Source: Johnsonella ignava ATCC 51276 (GTDB taxonomy: Bacteria; Bacillota; Clostridia; Lachnospirales; Lachnospiraceae). Taken from it: a stretch of 64,000 nucleotides of DNA. Every line of letters begins with the position of its first letter. Positions within the stretch are counted from its first letter, which is position 1. The DNA lies in the NCBI RefSeq assembly GCF_000235445.1, contig NZ_JH378833.1, positions 4,435-68,434 on the forward strand. Reading direction: 5' to 3'. A model generated the notes under the pieces. The model ran no database searches. It was not told where the DNA came from and saw only the letters and a program-made list of their open reading frames with translations. Positions 55,591 to 63,042 of the stretch are shown piece by piece. The position numbers were made by a program, and so were the translations under genes.

Positions 55591-55950
55591 TTAAAAGTGC
55601 CTTATATGTTCAAGTCCAGTTTCAAAAACCTGTTTTACATGTTCATCATCAAGTGAATAATATACTGATTTCCCTTCTCTGCGGCATTTTACAAGATGTT
55701 CTCTCCTAAGCAGAGCAAGCTGGTGAGATACAGCCGACTTTGTCATATCAAGCACGCTGCATATATCACATACACACATCTCCGATAAATCAAGTGCCCA
55801 TAATATCTTAATCCTTGTTTCATCAGCAAATACCTTAAAAAATAATGCAAGCTTTTTATATTCACCCATATCAATCATAGCTTTTTTTACATCATCTACA
55901 ATTTCCTTATGCACGACAGTGCAGTCGCATATAAATTTACCTGCTGACAT
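55591..55950 (-). CDS. ArsR/SmtB-family metal-responsive repressor
   Basis: 119 residues. Winged helix with FADETRIKILWAL, ELCVCD-like metal motif (EMCVCDICSVL, alpha3 site), recognition helix KSAVSHQLALLRREHLV and wing GKSVYYSLDDEHV. The N-terminus CDCTVVH and the C-terminal DEHVKQVF...H pattern resemble CadC-type sensors with alpha3N and alpha5 sites. It should repress the operon until Cd, Zn or Pb binds. Two matching operators lie upstream. Confidence 0.92.
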   Translation of the reverse strand: MSAGKFICDCTVVHKEIVDDVKKAMIDMGEYKKLALFFKVFADETRIKILWALDLSEMCVCDICSVLDMTKSAVSHQLALLRREHLVKCRREGKSVYYSLDDEHVKQVFETGLEHIRHF

Positions 55951-56020
55951 AGATACCTTTCTGTTTTTTATTTAAGCATTAATATTTAAATATTCTCTTT
56001 AAAAGCTGTATAATGGCTCA

Positions 56021-56108
56021 TAGTTCCATAGTTCCATAGTTCCATAGTTCCATAGTTCCATAGTTCCATAGTTCCATAGTTCCATAGTTCCATAGTTCCA
56101 TAGTTCCA
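56021..56108. repeat. 8-bp simple sequence repeat, 11 exact copies
   Basis: Eleven perfect copies of TAGTTCCA (minus strand TGGAACTA) in the leader of the arsR operon, starting about where transcription should begin. Every unit contains an ATG on the minus strand, and all three frames run open through the repeat but stop before arsR. Such repeats change length by slippage. Confidence 0.95.
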
Positions 56109-56112
56109 TAAC

Positions 56113-56118
56113 ATTATA
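56113..56118 (-). promoter_or_regulatory. -10 element of the arsR operon
   Basis: TATAAT on the minus strand. The -35 region 17 bp away (CAGTTG) is weak and overlaps the proximal operator, fitting a repressor-controlled promoter. Confidence 0.55.
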
Positions 56119-56121
56119 ACG

Positions 56122-56139
56122 GTTGAGCAATTATTCAAC
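56122..56139. promoter_or_regulatory. ArsR-type operator, proximal copy
   Basis: GTTGAGCAATTATTCAAC: arms GTTGA and TCAAC around 8 bp. It lies between the -10 and -35 of the arsR promoter. The TGAA/TTCA-type half-sites match ArsR/SmtB operators. Confidence 0.75.
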
Positions 56140-56155
56140 TGTTATAATTATTATA

Positions 56156-56173
56156 GTTGAATATATACTCAAC
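56156..56173. promoter_or_regulatory. ArsR-type operator, distal copy
   Basis: Minus strand GTTGAGTATATATTCAAC, differing from the proximal copy at only a few central bases and in opposite orientation. The centres are 34 bp apart, about three helical turns, so two dimers could sit on one face. Confidence 0.75.
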
Positions 56174-56269
56174 TGTCAAGAGCTAGATACGTTTTTTTAT
56201 TTTTTATTTTTCCGCAAAAGACCTTTAAAAAAGACTTGCAGCATCAGTTGAAAATACCGGCTAAAAAAT

Positions 56270-56301
56270 AAAGAACCATATACATCAGTATGCGGTTCTT
56301 T
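56270..56301 (-). terminator. Terminator after rpiB
   Basis: AAAGAACC and GGTTCTTT arms with CATAC/GTATATG pairing inside; minus strand continues ATTTTTTAG. Confidence 0.8.
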
Positions 56302-56331
56302 CCATATATACTATATTCTATACTTTATACC

Positions 56332-56781
56332 CTATTTCATATACTTTTTTTCCAAATCTTTTATCATATCAACACGTCTTTCATGCCTGCCGCCTTCAAA
56401 CTCGGCAGAAAAAAATTCATCAACTATCATCTTTGCAAGCTCATCTCCAACAACCCTTGCACCAAGTGCTATAATATTCGCATTGTTATGAAGCACTGCC
56501 ATACGGGCGGAATACGGATCCGAACAGACGGCTGCCCTTATACCCGGTATTTTATTTGCTGATATTGAAATACCTATACCTGTACCGCAGATTAAAACAC
56601 CCTTATCAATCAGACCGCCTGCAACCGCTTCACCTACTGCAGTTGCAGGCACCGGATAGTCAGCCTTTTCACCCTTTGCAGCACCGAAGTCTACTGTTTC
56701 AAAGCCTTTTTCCTCAAGGTACTTCATAAGACTTTCCTTTAATTGAGTACCTGCATGGTCATTTCCAAAACCTATCTTCAT
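56332..56781 (-). CDS. rpiB: Ribose-5-phosphate isomerase B
   Basis: 149 residues, the family length. Interconverts ribulose 5-phosphate and ribose 5-phosphate. FGNDHAGTQLKE start, VDFGA, catalytic Cys in LICGTGIGISISANK, then the HNNANIIALGAR motif. RpiB rather than an allose or galactose relative is the default reading. GGGAG precedes the ATG. Confidence 0.95.
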   Translation of the reverse strand: MKIGFGNDHAGTQLKESLMKYLEEKGFETVDFGAAKGEKADYPVPATAVGEAVAGGLIDKGVLICGTGIGISISANKIPGIRAAVCSDPYSARMAVLHNNANIIALGARVVGDELAKMIVDEFFSAEFEGGRHERRVDMIKDLEKKYMK

Positions 56782-56806
56782 ATTTATAATCTCCCTTAAA
56801 TAAATT

Positions 56807-57700
56807 TTAATTCTGTTTTACTACAGCCAGATCTTTATCCGGTATAAAACATTTAACTGCTCCGGCGCCTATTATAAGTATATATCCTGCTACACTGTAT
56901 ATATCAGGCATCTGGTGCAAAAATATATATCCGAGAAAGGCTGCATACAATACCTGGCTGTAATCAAAAACTCCTATTTCCTTTGCGGGTGCATATGTAT
57001 ATGCCCTTGTTATACATACCTGACCTAACATAGCAAAAAAACCTGCACCTAAAAGACATGCAAGCTGCCAAAGCTGCATAGGCTTATAGTGTAAAATAAG
57101 AAGCGGCAGTGTAATAAGAGTTGAAAAAGAAGAAAAAGTAAATATTATTATTTCAGCCTTTACTCCACGATTTCCTATAATCCGTACAACCGTGTATGCC
57201 GCCCCTGCCATAATTCCACCCATAATACCGAACAATGCAGGCAAAACTGCATAACTGAAGCTGGGTTTTACTACAAAACCTGCACCTATAAATGCAATAG
57301 CCGTAAAGACCCAGTCCGTCGGTTTAGGATTTTCCTTTAGAAATATACTGCTCGCTATAACAACAAAAAAAGGACTTAATTTATTTAACATACTGGCATC
57401 CGCTATATTCATGTGATCAATTGCATAAAAATTACATATAAGCCCGATTGTTCCGAATAATGCTCTTAAAAATAAAAAAAGCCTGTTTTCGGCAGCCACT
57501 TCAAACTTTATATTCTTTTTCTTCATAGCGACAAAAATGATCATAGCGGCAACTATATTTCTGAAAAATACCTTTTCAAATACAGGCAGCTCTCCGCTAA
57601 GTCTTACCATAAAGCTCATACAAGCAAAACCAAAGCCTGCACCAAGTATATACAATATTCCGAACAGCCTGTCTCTGCCGGTATATTTAATCTTTTCCAT
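56807..57700 (-). CDS. EamA/DMT-superfamily transporter
   Basis: 297 residues, about ten membrane helices in two EamA repeats. Recognisable segments are SGELPVFEKVFFRNIVAA and NIADASMLNKLSPFFVVIASSIFLKE in the first half, and EIGVFDYSQVLYAAFLGYIFLHQMPD in the second. Transports an unknown small metabolite. 25 bp upstream of rpiB on the same strand, so probably co-transcribed. Confidence 0.88.
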   Translation of the reverse strand: MEKIKYTGRDRLFGILYILGAGFGFACMSFMVRLSGELPVFEKVFFRNIVAAMIIFVAMKKKNIKFEVAAENRLFLFLRALFGTIGLICNFYAIDHMNIADASMLNKLSPFFVVIASSIFLKENPKPTDWVFTAIAFIGAGFVVKPSFSYAVLPALFGIMGGIMAGAAYTVVRIIGNRGVKAEIIIFTFSSFSTLITLPLLILHYKPMQLWQLACLLGAGFFAMLGQVCITRAYTYAPAKEIGVFDYSQVLYAAFLGYIFLHQMPDIYSVAGYILIIGAGAVKCFIPDKDLAVVKQN

Positions 57701-57892
57701 CTTTTATATTCTCCTGAGTTTTATAAAAATATAAATAAAGAGGCTGTAAAAACTCCTGAATTTAAACAGTTTCCATACCTGAAACCGCCGGTTTGGAAGT
57801 TGTTTTTTCTGAAATAACAGTTTTCTACAGTCTTTCCAATACTTCTTTAACCCTCCCAAGTCCGGTACAATTATAGCATATTTAAAAAAAAT

Positions 57893-57921
57893 TTGACATA
57901 AAATATTTACATTGTTAAAAT
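57893..57921 (+). promoter_or_regulatory. Promoter of the MATE gene
   Basis: -35 TTGACA (57893-57898), 17-bp spacer, -10 TAAAAT (57916-57921). Near-consensus. Start predicted near 57928. Confidence 0.8.
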
Positions 57922-57950
57922 GTTACAGATAAAGTTCATCCAAAATAAAT

Positions 57951-58002
57951 AAGGAGGAGATACGCCGCCTGTATTTAAAATTACAGGCGACTTTTATATT
58001 TT
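57951..58002 (+). promoter_or_regulatory. Leader hairpin between Shine-Dalgarno and ATG of the MATE gene
   Basis: A perfect AAGGAGG (57951-57957) lies 45 nt before the ATG. Between them are CGCCTGTA (57966-57973) and TACAGGCG (57982-57989), an 8-bp stem followed by ACTTTTATATTTT, the look of an intrinsic terminator. It could be an attenuator, or the stem could bring the distant Shine-Dalgarno near the ATG. Confidence 0.55.
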
Positions 58003-59409
58003 ATGTCAGAGAAACAAAATACAAAAGAAAGTACACATACTGCGGAAAGCGATTTAAAAAATACACAAACACAAAAAGAAAACCGTATGGGTACTGAACC
58101 TATCGGAAAGCTGCTCATTTCAATGAGTACACCTATAATCATATCTATGTTTATACAGGCTATGTACAATATAATTGACAGTATCTTTGTTGCAAAATAC
58201 AGCTCAGAAGCACTGGCGGCAGTATCACTTGCTTTCCCTGTACAGGCTCTTATGATTTCAGTGGGTTCAGGAACCGGTATAGGAATAAACGCCTTTCTTT
58301 CAAGATCACTGGGAGAGGGCAGAAAGGATGAAGCCAGATCTGCCGCACTTAACGGAGTTTTTCTCGCATTCTTAAGCTTTGCCGCATTTGCACTTTTCGG
58401 ACTTTTTGCAAGCGGTTCATTTTTTACAAGCCAGACAGACAATCCTGTAACTGCAAAGTTCGGAGCCGATTACCTTTATATAGTATGTATTTTTTCAGCC
58501 GGCATAATGTTTGAAATAACATATGAAAGAATACTTCAGGCAACCGGCAATTCATTTTACAGTATGATTACACAAAGCATAGGTGCAGTTATAAATATAA
58601 TACTTGATCCAATACTGATATTCGGACTTTTCGGAATGCCTAAGCTTGGCATATCAGGTGCCGCAATAGCAACAGTTATAGGACAGTCCGCAGCTGCACT
58701 GCTTGCACTTTATTTTAACATTTATAAAAATAAGGAGTTTTCAATCTCAATCAAGGGCTTTAAGCCCAGTTTAAAAACAATTGCCGTAATTTATTCAGTG
58801 GGTGTGCCGTCAATTATAATGCAGTCAATAACTTCTGTAATGGTATATTTTTTAAATAAAATACTTATCTCATTTTCAGAAGCCGCTGTTACTGTACTTG
58901 GTGTATATTTTAAAACCAACAGCTTTATAATCTATCCTGTATTCGGACTTACAAACGGCATGATACCAATAGTCGCTTATAATTACGGAGCCAAAAGGAA
59001 AAGCCGCATCAAAAAAACTATAATATATTCCGCAGTTGCTTCAACTGTTATAATGCTTATCGGTCTTGCCATATTCCAGATATTCCCACAGAAGCTTATG
59101 GGGCTTTTCAATGCTTCAGGTATACTTTTGACATTAGGCGTGCGTGCATTAAGGATAATATCTCTGTGCTTTATATTTGCAGGCTTTAATATAGTTTTAT
59201 CATCAATGTATCAGGCACTGGGCAACGGTCTTTATTCGCTGTATCTTTCACTGCTTAGACAGATCGCTATAATACTGCCTGTCGCATACCTGCTTTCAAA
59301 GCATTTTGGGCTTGAATATACCTGGTATTGTTTTCCAATAGCCGAGATTGCGGCACTGGCATTTAACCTTTTCCTGCTTAAAAAGATAAGTCTTAAACTG
59401 CCAAAATAA
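58003..59409 (+). CDS. MATE family multidrug efflux transporter
   Basis: 468 residues with twelve predicted membrane helices. MATE signature segments: LLISMSTPIIISMFIQAMYNIIDSIF start, the GTGIGINAFLSRSLGEG loop and, in the second half, MIPIVAYNYGAKRKSRI. Exports cationic drugs or metabolites using a sodium or proton gradient. The first 28 residues are an unusual hydrophilic extension before MGTEPIGKL. Strong promoter upstream but the ribosome binding site is far from the ATG. Confidence 0.93.
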   Translation: MSEKQNTKESTHTAESDLKNTQTQKENRMGTEPIGKLLISMSTPIIISMFIQAMYNIIDSIFVAKYSSEALAAVSLAFPVQALMISVGSGTGIGINAFLSRSLGEGRKDEARSAALNGVFLAFLSFAAFALFGLFASGSFFTSQTDNPVTAKFGADYLYIVCIFSAGIMFEITYERILQATGNSFYSMITQSIGAVINIILDPILIFGLFGMPKLGISGAAIATVIGQSAAALLALYFNIYKNKEFSISIKGFKPSLKTIAVIYSVGVPSIIMQSITSVMVYFLNKILISFSEAAVTVLGVYFKTNSFIIYPVFGLTNGMIPIVAYNYGAKRKSRIKKTIIYSAVASTVIMLIGLAIFQIFPQKLMGLFNASGILLTLGVRALRIISLCFIFAGFNIVLSSMYQALGNGLYSLYLSLLRQIAIILPVAYLLSKHFGLEYTWYCFPIAEIAALAFNLFLLKKISLKLPK

Positions 59410-59439
59410 ACGGGCTTTTATTTTTTACAAAGCCCGTTT
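59408..59439 (+). terminator. Terminator after the MATE gene
   Basis: AAACGGGCTTT and AAAGCCCGTTT, 11-bp perfect stem with a T-rich loop, overlapping the stop codon by two bases. Also faces the minus-strand desulfurase gene. Confidence 0.8.
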
Positions 59440-59489
59440 ATAACATATATGGAAAACCTGCAATGAGCAAATTTGTATAAGCTGAGTTT

Positions 59490-60629
59490 TTATTTTTTAC
59501 AAAGCTCGGCTACAGCCTCTATTGCTTCATCAATCTCTTCTTCAGTATTAAAATATGAGAAGCTGAATCTTACTATACCTTTATCTACAGTACCAAGTGC
59601 CTCATGTGCTCTTGGTGCACAGTGTCCTCCGGGTCTTGTTGCTATCTCATATACCGAGGCAAGTTCATCGGATATGGCACCTGAATCATAATCTCCTATA
59701 TTAAGGCTTACTATTGGTGCTCTTTTTTTAGTATAATCCCCGTAAATTTTAATATTTTCAAAGTCTTTTACTCCCTCATAAAAACGCCGTGCAAGACCTT
59801 CTTCTTTATTTCTTATATTTTCAATACCTGTTTCTTCAATAAAATCAAGTGCGGCTGACAGACCGGCTATACCGTGTGAATTTAGCGTTCCTGCCTCAAG
59901 CCTTACAGGATACTCTTCGGGCTGATAGCGAGAAAATGTTTTTATACCGGTGCCTCCCGTCTTAAAAGGTCTTATTTCAACTCCCCGTGCTATGCACATA
60001 CCTCCCGTGCCCTGAGGACCGAAAAGGCTTTTATGACCTGTAAAACATATAACATCTATATTCATGTCTTTCATATTTATATCAAATACTCCTGCTGACT
60101 GTGAGGCATCCAGTATAAATAAAAGACCATACTTTTTTGCGATACCTCCTATTATGTTAATGTCAAGTACAAGACCTGTAAGATTTGAAGCATGTGTACA
60201 GACTATGGCTCGTGTTTTTTGATTTATTAATTTTTCAAAATCATCATAATTAATATTTCCGTTTATATCAGCCCTTACAAAATCCAGTTTTACATTTTTT
60301 TCTTTTTCAAGCCTGTACAGGGGTCTTAAAACTGAATTATGTTCAAGATCCGTAGTTATTACATGATCTCCTTCATTTATAATTCCGTTTATAGCTATAT
60401 TAAGTGCTTCAGTAGAGTTCTGGCAAAATACGGTATTGCCGGCTCCTCCGGTACATCCAAACAGTGTAGCCAGTTTTATTCTCGTATTAAAAACAGCACG
60501 AGAGGCACTTAAGCTTTCCTCATGTGTTCCTCTTGCAACATTACCGAAATTTTCCATTGCAAGTACTACCGCATCTATAACCTGCTGTGGTTTGTGCAGC
60601 GTTGTAGCCGCATTGTCAAGATATATCAT
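59490..60629 (-). CDS. Cysteine desulfurase-like PLP enzyme (selenium-associated group)
   Basis: 379 residues. Class V aminotransferase fold: YLDNAATTLHKP start, HNSVLRPL, PLP-binding Lys in CFTGHKSLFGPQG (about 199) and active-site Cys in RPGGHCAPRAHE (about 334). It belongs to the group of cysteine desulfurase-like enzymes that occur with yedF and DUF3343, both just upstream. Probably moves sulfur or selenium from (seleno)cysteine. A terminator-like hairpin separates it from DUF3343, so expression may be partly independent. Confidence 0.9.
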   Translation of the reverse strand: MIYLDNAATTLHKPQQVIDAVVLAMENFGNVARGTHEESLSASRAVFNTRIKLATLFGCTGGAGNTVFCQNSTEALNIAINGIINEGDHVITTDLEHNSVLRPLYRLEKEKNVKLDFVRADINGNINYDDFEKLINQKTRAIVCTHASNLTGLVLDINIIGGIAKKYGLLFILDASQSAGVFDINMKDMNIDVICFTGHKSLFGPQGTGGMCIARGVEIRPFKTGGTGIKTFSRYQPEEYPVRLEAGTLNSHGIAGLSAALDFIEETGIENIRNKEEGLARRFYEGVKDFENIKIYGDYTKKRAPIVSLNIGDYDSGAISDELASVYEIATRPGGHCAPRAHEALGTVDKGIVRFSFSYFNTEEEIDEAIEAVAELCKK

Positions 60630-60746
60630 ATAACCTCCGTTCTGCCGCCTCTAAGCTGACGGCTGCACAATTACTGTTTTGCTGTATTTTAAATTTGCAA
60701 GTCAGCTGAAAAATATATATTTACGTAGCATATAGATTTCTAAAAA

Positions 60747-60776
60747 GCAGACAATGACTCGCAAAAGCCTGTCTGC
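60747..60776 (-). terminator. Terminator-like hairpin between DUF3343 and desulfurase genes
   Basis: GCAGACA (60747-60753) and TGTCTGC (60770-60776). On the minus strand followed by TTTTTAG, and on the plus strand by CTTTTTAT, so active in both directions. Confidence 0.75.
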
Positions 60777-60788
60777 CTTTTTATCGCT

Positions 60789-61025
60789 TTACATATACAC
60801 AGTATATATATTCTCATATCTTATGCCTTCAGTTTTTAAAATCTCTTCAATTTCCTCTGATAAATCAGGCGGCGAACTCCAGCTCATACCGCAGCCTGCC
60901 GATATCTCTGAAGGCAGCGGTATAAGTCTTCCTTCAACTTTATGCTTCTTAAGACATACTTCAGCTGCCATTGCATCAGTTGTGGTATTAAACACAACAA
61001 CAATCCTTAATTTTTTTTCTCTCAT
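60789..61025 (-). CDS. DUF3343 (putative Se/S carrier-like) protein
   Basis: 78 residues. Small protein with the family pattern FNTTTDAMAAEVCLKKHKVEGRLIPLPSEISAGCGMSW; the Cys in GCGMSW is the candidate sulfur or selenium carrier. It occurs with yedF and a cysteine desulfurase-like gene in selenium-using Clostridia. Role inferred from context. Confidence 0.88.
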   Translation of the reverse strand: MREKKLRIVVVFNTTTDAMAAEVCLKKHKVEGRLIPLPSEISAGCGMSWSSPPDLSEEIEEILKTEGIRYENIYTVYM

Positions 61026-61084
61026 ATATACATAAGCACATAAATATAATTATTGTAATTTTAAAACAACTAATTATTTTGTAT

Positions 61085-61693
61085 TTATGGTCTTAAAATC
61101 CTTCCTGCCTTATTCATTGTTTCAACTATACTGTACATATTGCTGACTGTACCTACTGCAAGCTTATCCTTAATTTTATAAAAGTCGAGACAGGTTCCGC
61201 AAGTCATTACATTTACCCCTTTTGACTCCATAAGCTTAAGATCCTCAAGTGAAGCCGAACCCTCTATACTCAGGTATGCCCCGCCATTATAAAGCAGTAT
61301 AGTGTCAGGAAGCGGATCAAGCTGTGAAAGTGCATATATAAAACCTTTCATCAGCAATGCACCAAGTTCGTCATCACCTGTTCCCATACAGCGTGAGCTT
61401 ATAACTGCAACCATTGTAGAATTTTGAAGTCCAGCCATTCCGGCATCGGTATCAGTTTCAGCTCCTGCTTTTGGTGCATCAATGCTTACTACAAAGTGCC
61501 CGTCATCTATCTTCATGCTTTTTGCATTAATCTGTCTGCCTGATGCCATCTTTAACAGATTTTCAACTGCGGTTTCATTGTCAACATGAACCTCAACCAA
61601 TGTATCCTCTTCAAGTGCGTCAAGTACCTTTACCGTCTTTACCACAGGTATCGGGCACTGCTGACCGAGTACGTCAATTTTTAATGTCTTCAT
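61085..61693 (-). CDS. yedF: Sulfurtransferase-like selenium metabolism protein YedF
   Basis: 202 residues. N-terminal TusA/SirA-like domain with the Cys-Pro-x-Pro motif (LGQQCPIPVVK), then a DsrE-like C-terminal domain (VISSRCMGTGDDELGALLMKGFIYAL, GVNVMTCGTCLDFY). Members track with selenium traits (selD) in genomes; no selA, selB or selD is seen here. First gene of a yedF-DUF3343-desulfurase run. Confidence 0.92.
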   Translation of the reverse strand: MKTLKIDVLGQQCPIPVVKTVKVLDALEEDTLVEVHVDNETAVENLLKMASGRQINAKSMKIDDGHFVVSIDAPKAGAETDTDAGMAGLQNSTMVAVISSRCMGTGDDELGALLMKGFIYALSQLDPLPDTILLYNGGAYLSIEGSASLEDLKLMESKGVNVMTCGTCLDFYKIKDKLAVGTVSNMYSIVETMNKAGRILRP

Positions 61694-62028
61694 AAAATTA
61701 CCTCCATATTATACCTTTTAAATATATTTAATATATGTGCATATCTTAAGGCATCCTTTTTGCATCCGCCATTTATCATTTATCCCTTTGCCTTAACTGC
61801 CATATTTCATACATAATAAGTATATCATGCTTTAATTGCATATTTCCACTACTTTTTTGAAGGAAATGGTAAAAATATATTAATTATTGTAAATATGATA
61901 ATTGATTTCATAATAATTAATTTTATATATGTTGCTTTTACAACATACAATACTTAATATACATGCTATAATAGTTTTTGTTAGTAAAAGCTAACTAGTA
62001 AAATTTTCCCAGGAAAGGAGGTCTTTAA
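61694..62028. other. Divergent intergenic region yedF-iron-type ABC operon
   Basis: 335 bp, no gene. Right part holds the ABC promoter and palindrome. An AT-rich stretch near 61895-61920 (TGATAATTGATTTCATAATAATT) is loosely Fur-box-like but not convincing. No clear yedF promoter fixed. Confidence 0.5.
61967..61995 (+). promoter_or_regulatory. Promoter -10 and operator-like palindrome of the iron-type ABC operon
   Basis: -10 TATAAT at 61967-61972 with a weak -35 (CATACA, 17 bp upstream). Seven bases later is GTTAGTAAAAGCTAAC (61980-61995), the same GTTAG-N6-CTAAC palindrome as upstream of the 39088-41457 surface protein. Position at the transcription start fits repression. Confidence 0.65.
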
Positions 62029-63042
62029 ATGGAAAGCCGGATTTCAAAAGTATTCTACCGGTCAATCCTTATACTCCTCCCTATAATATGTTTTCTTATA
62101 TGTATAGGTGTAGGCCGCTACGGACTTGGGCATAAGGATGCACTTAGGGTGCTTGCAGATATAGTATTACACGGAAAAGCATCAGTCGCAAAAAGAGAAT
62201 ACAGCATTATAATCAATACAAGGCTTTCAAGAATATCACTTGCGCTTATATGCGGAGGAGGACTTGCCGTAGCAGGTGTAGCACTCCAGTCTGTATTTTC
62301 AAACCCATTAGTTTCTCCTGATACTCTTGGAGTTGCTTCAGGTGCAAGCTTCGGAGCGGCACTTGCACTTTTGTTTAAGGCTAATCTTTTCGCCGTTCAA
62401 ATATCCGCACTTTTATTCGGTATCATAGCATGTGCAATTACTTACACAGTTTCAAGGGTTAAAGGCGGTCAAAACACTATAATGCTTATACTTTCAGGTA
62501 TTATAGTCGGTTCACTTTTCCAGGCATTTGTTTCAATGGTTAAATATGTTGCAGATACTGATGAAATACTTCCGAATATAACATACTGGCTTATGGGAAG
62601 CCTTTATACTTCTAACTGGAAAAGTATAATTATGGGAGCACCTCCCATAATTATATGTTCATTTATATTATTTATGGTACGCTGGAAAACCAATGTATTA
62701 AGCCTTAGCGAAGATGAGGCAAAATCACTTGGTATGAATATAAGATATATGAGACTTGCCCTTATACTATGTTCTTCCGTTATAACCTCATCAGTAGTAT
62801 CAATGTGCGGTCAAATAGGATGGATCGGACTTTTAATGCCTCATATGTGCAGGCTTATATTTGGAAGCGACAATTTAAAAGTCATACCTGCCTCAATCTC
62901 ATTCGGTGCGGTCTTTCTGCTTATATGTGATACCTTTTCAAGGAGCATGACCGTTACTGAAGTACCTGTTTCAATATTGACCGCACTTGTGGGTGCACCT
63001 ATCTTTTTAATGCTTTTAAGGAACACAGGAGGGAACATATGA
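62029..63042 (+). CDS. FecCD-type ABC transporter permease (iron/siderophore/haem class)
   Basis: 337 residues, about nine to ten membrane helices. FecCD/BtuC family: RLSRISLALICGGGLAVAGVALQSVFSNPLVSPDTLGV segment, then GQIGWIGLLMPHMCRLIFG near the C-terminus, which contacts the ATPase. Imports an iron complex or cobalamin-like ligand; the class is clear, the ligand is not. AAAGGAGG precedes the ATG. Overlaps the ATPase gene by 4 nt. Confidence 0.93.
   Translation: MESRISKVFYRSILILLPIICFLICIGVGRYGLGHKDALRVLADIVLHGKASVAKREYSIIINTRLSRISLALICGGGLAVAGVALQSVFSNPLVSPDTLGVASGASFGAALALLFKANLFAVQISALLFGIIACAITYTVSRVKGGQNTIMLILSGIIVGSLFQAFVSMVKYVADTDEILPNITYWLMGSLYTSNWKSIIMGAPPIIICSFILFMVRWKTNVLSLSEDEAKSLGMNIRYMRLALILCSSVITSSVVSMCGQIGWIGLLMPHMCRLIFGSDNLKVIPASISFGAVFLLICDTFSRSMTVTEVPVSILTALVGAPIFLMLLRNTGGNI

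Larger units (their letters stand above)
57701..58002. other. Divergent intergenic region EamA-MATE
   Basis: 302 bp. Contains the MATE promoter and leader hairpin. Closer to the EamA gene lies an interrupted dyad, GAGGCTGTAAAAACTCCTG and CAGTTTTCTACAGTCTTTCC, of unclear role. Confidence 0.5.

Noticed and set aside
56010..56110. Leader peptide gene through the 8-bp repeat fused to arsR
   Set aside because: All three minus-strand frames reach a stop within the 70 bp before arsR and no Shine-Dalgarno precedes the repeat.
61895..61920. Fur box upstream of the iron-type ABC operon
   Set aside because: TGATAATTGATTTCATAATAATT has too many departures from the 19-bp Fur consensus in such AT-rich DNA; the GTTAG palindrome is a better candidate.
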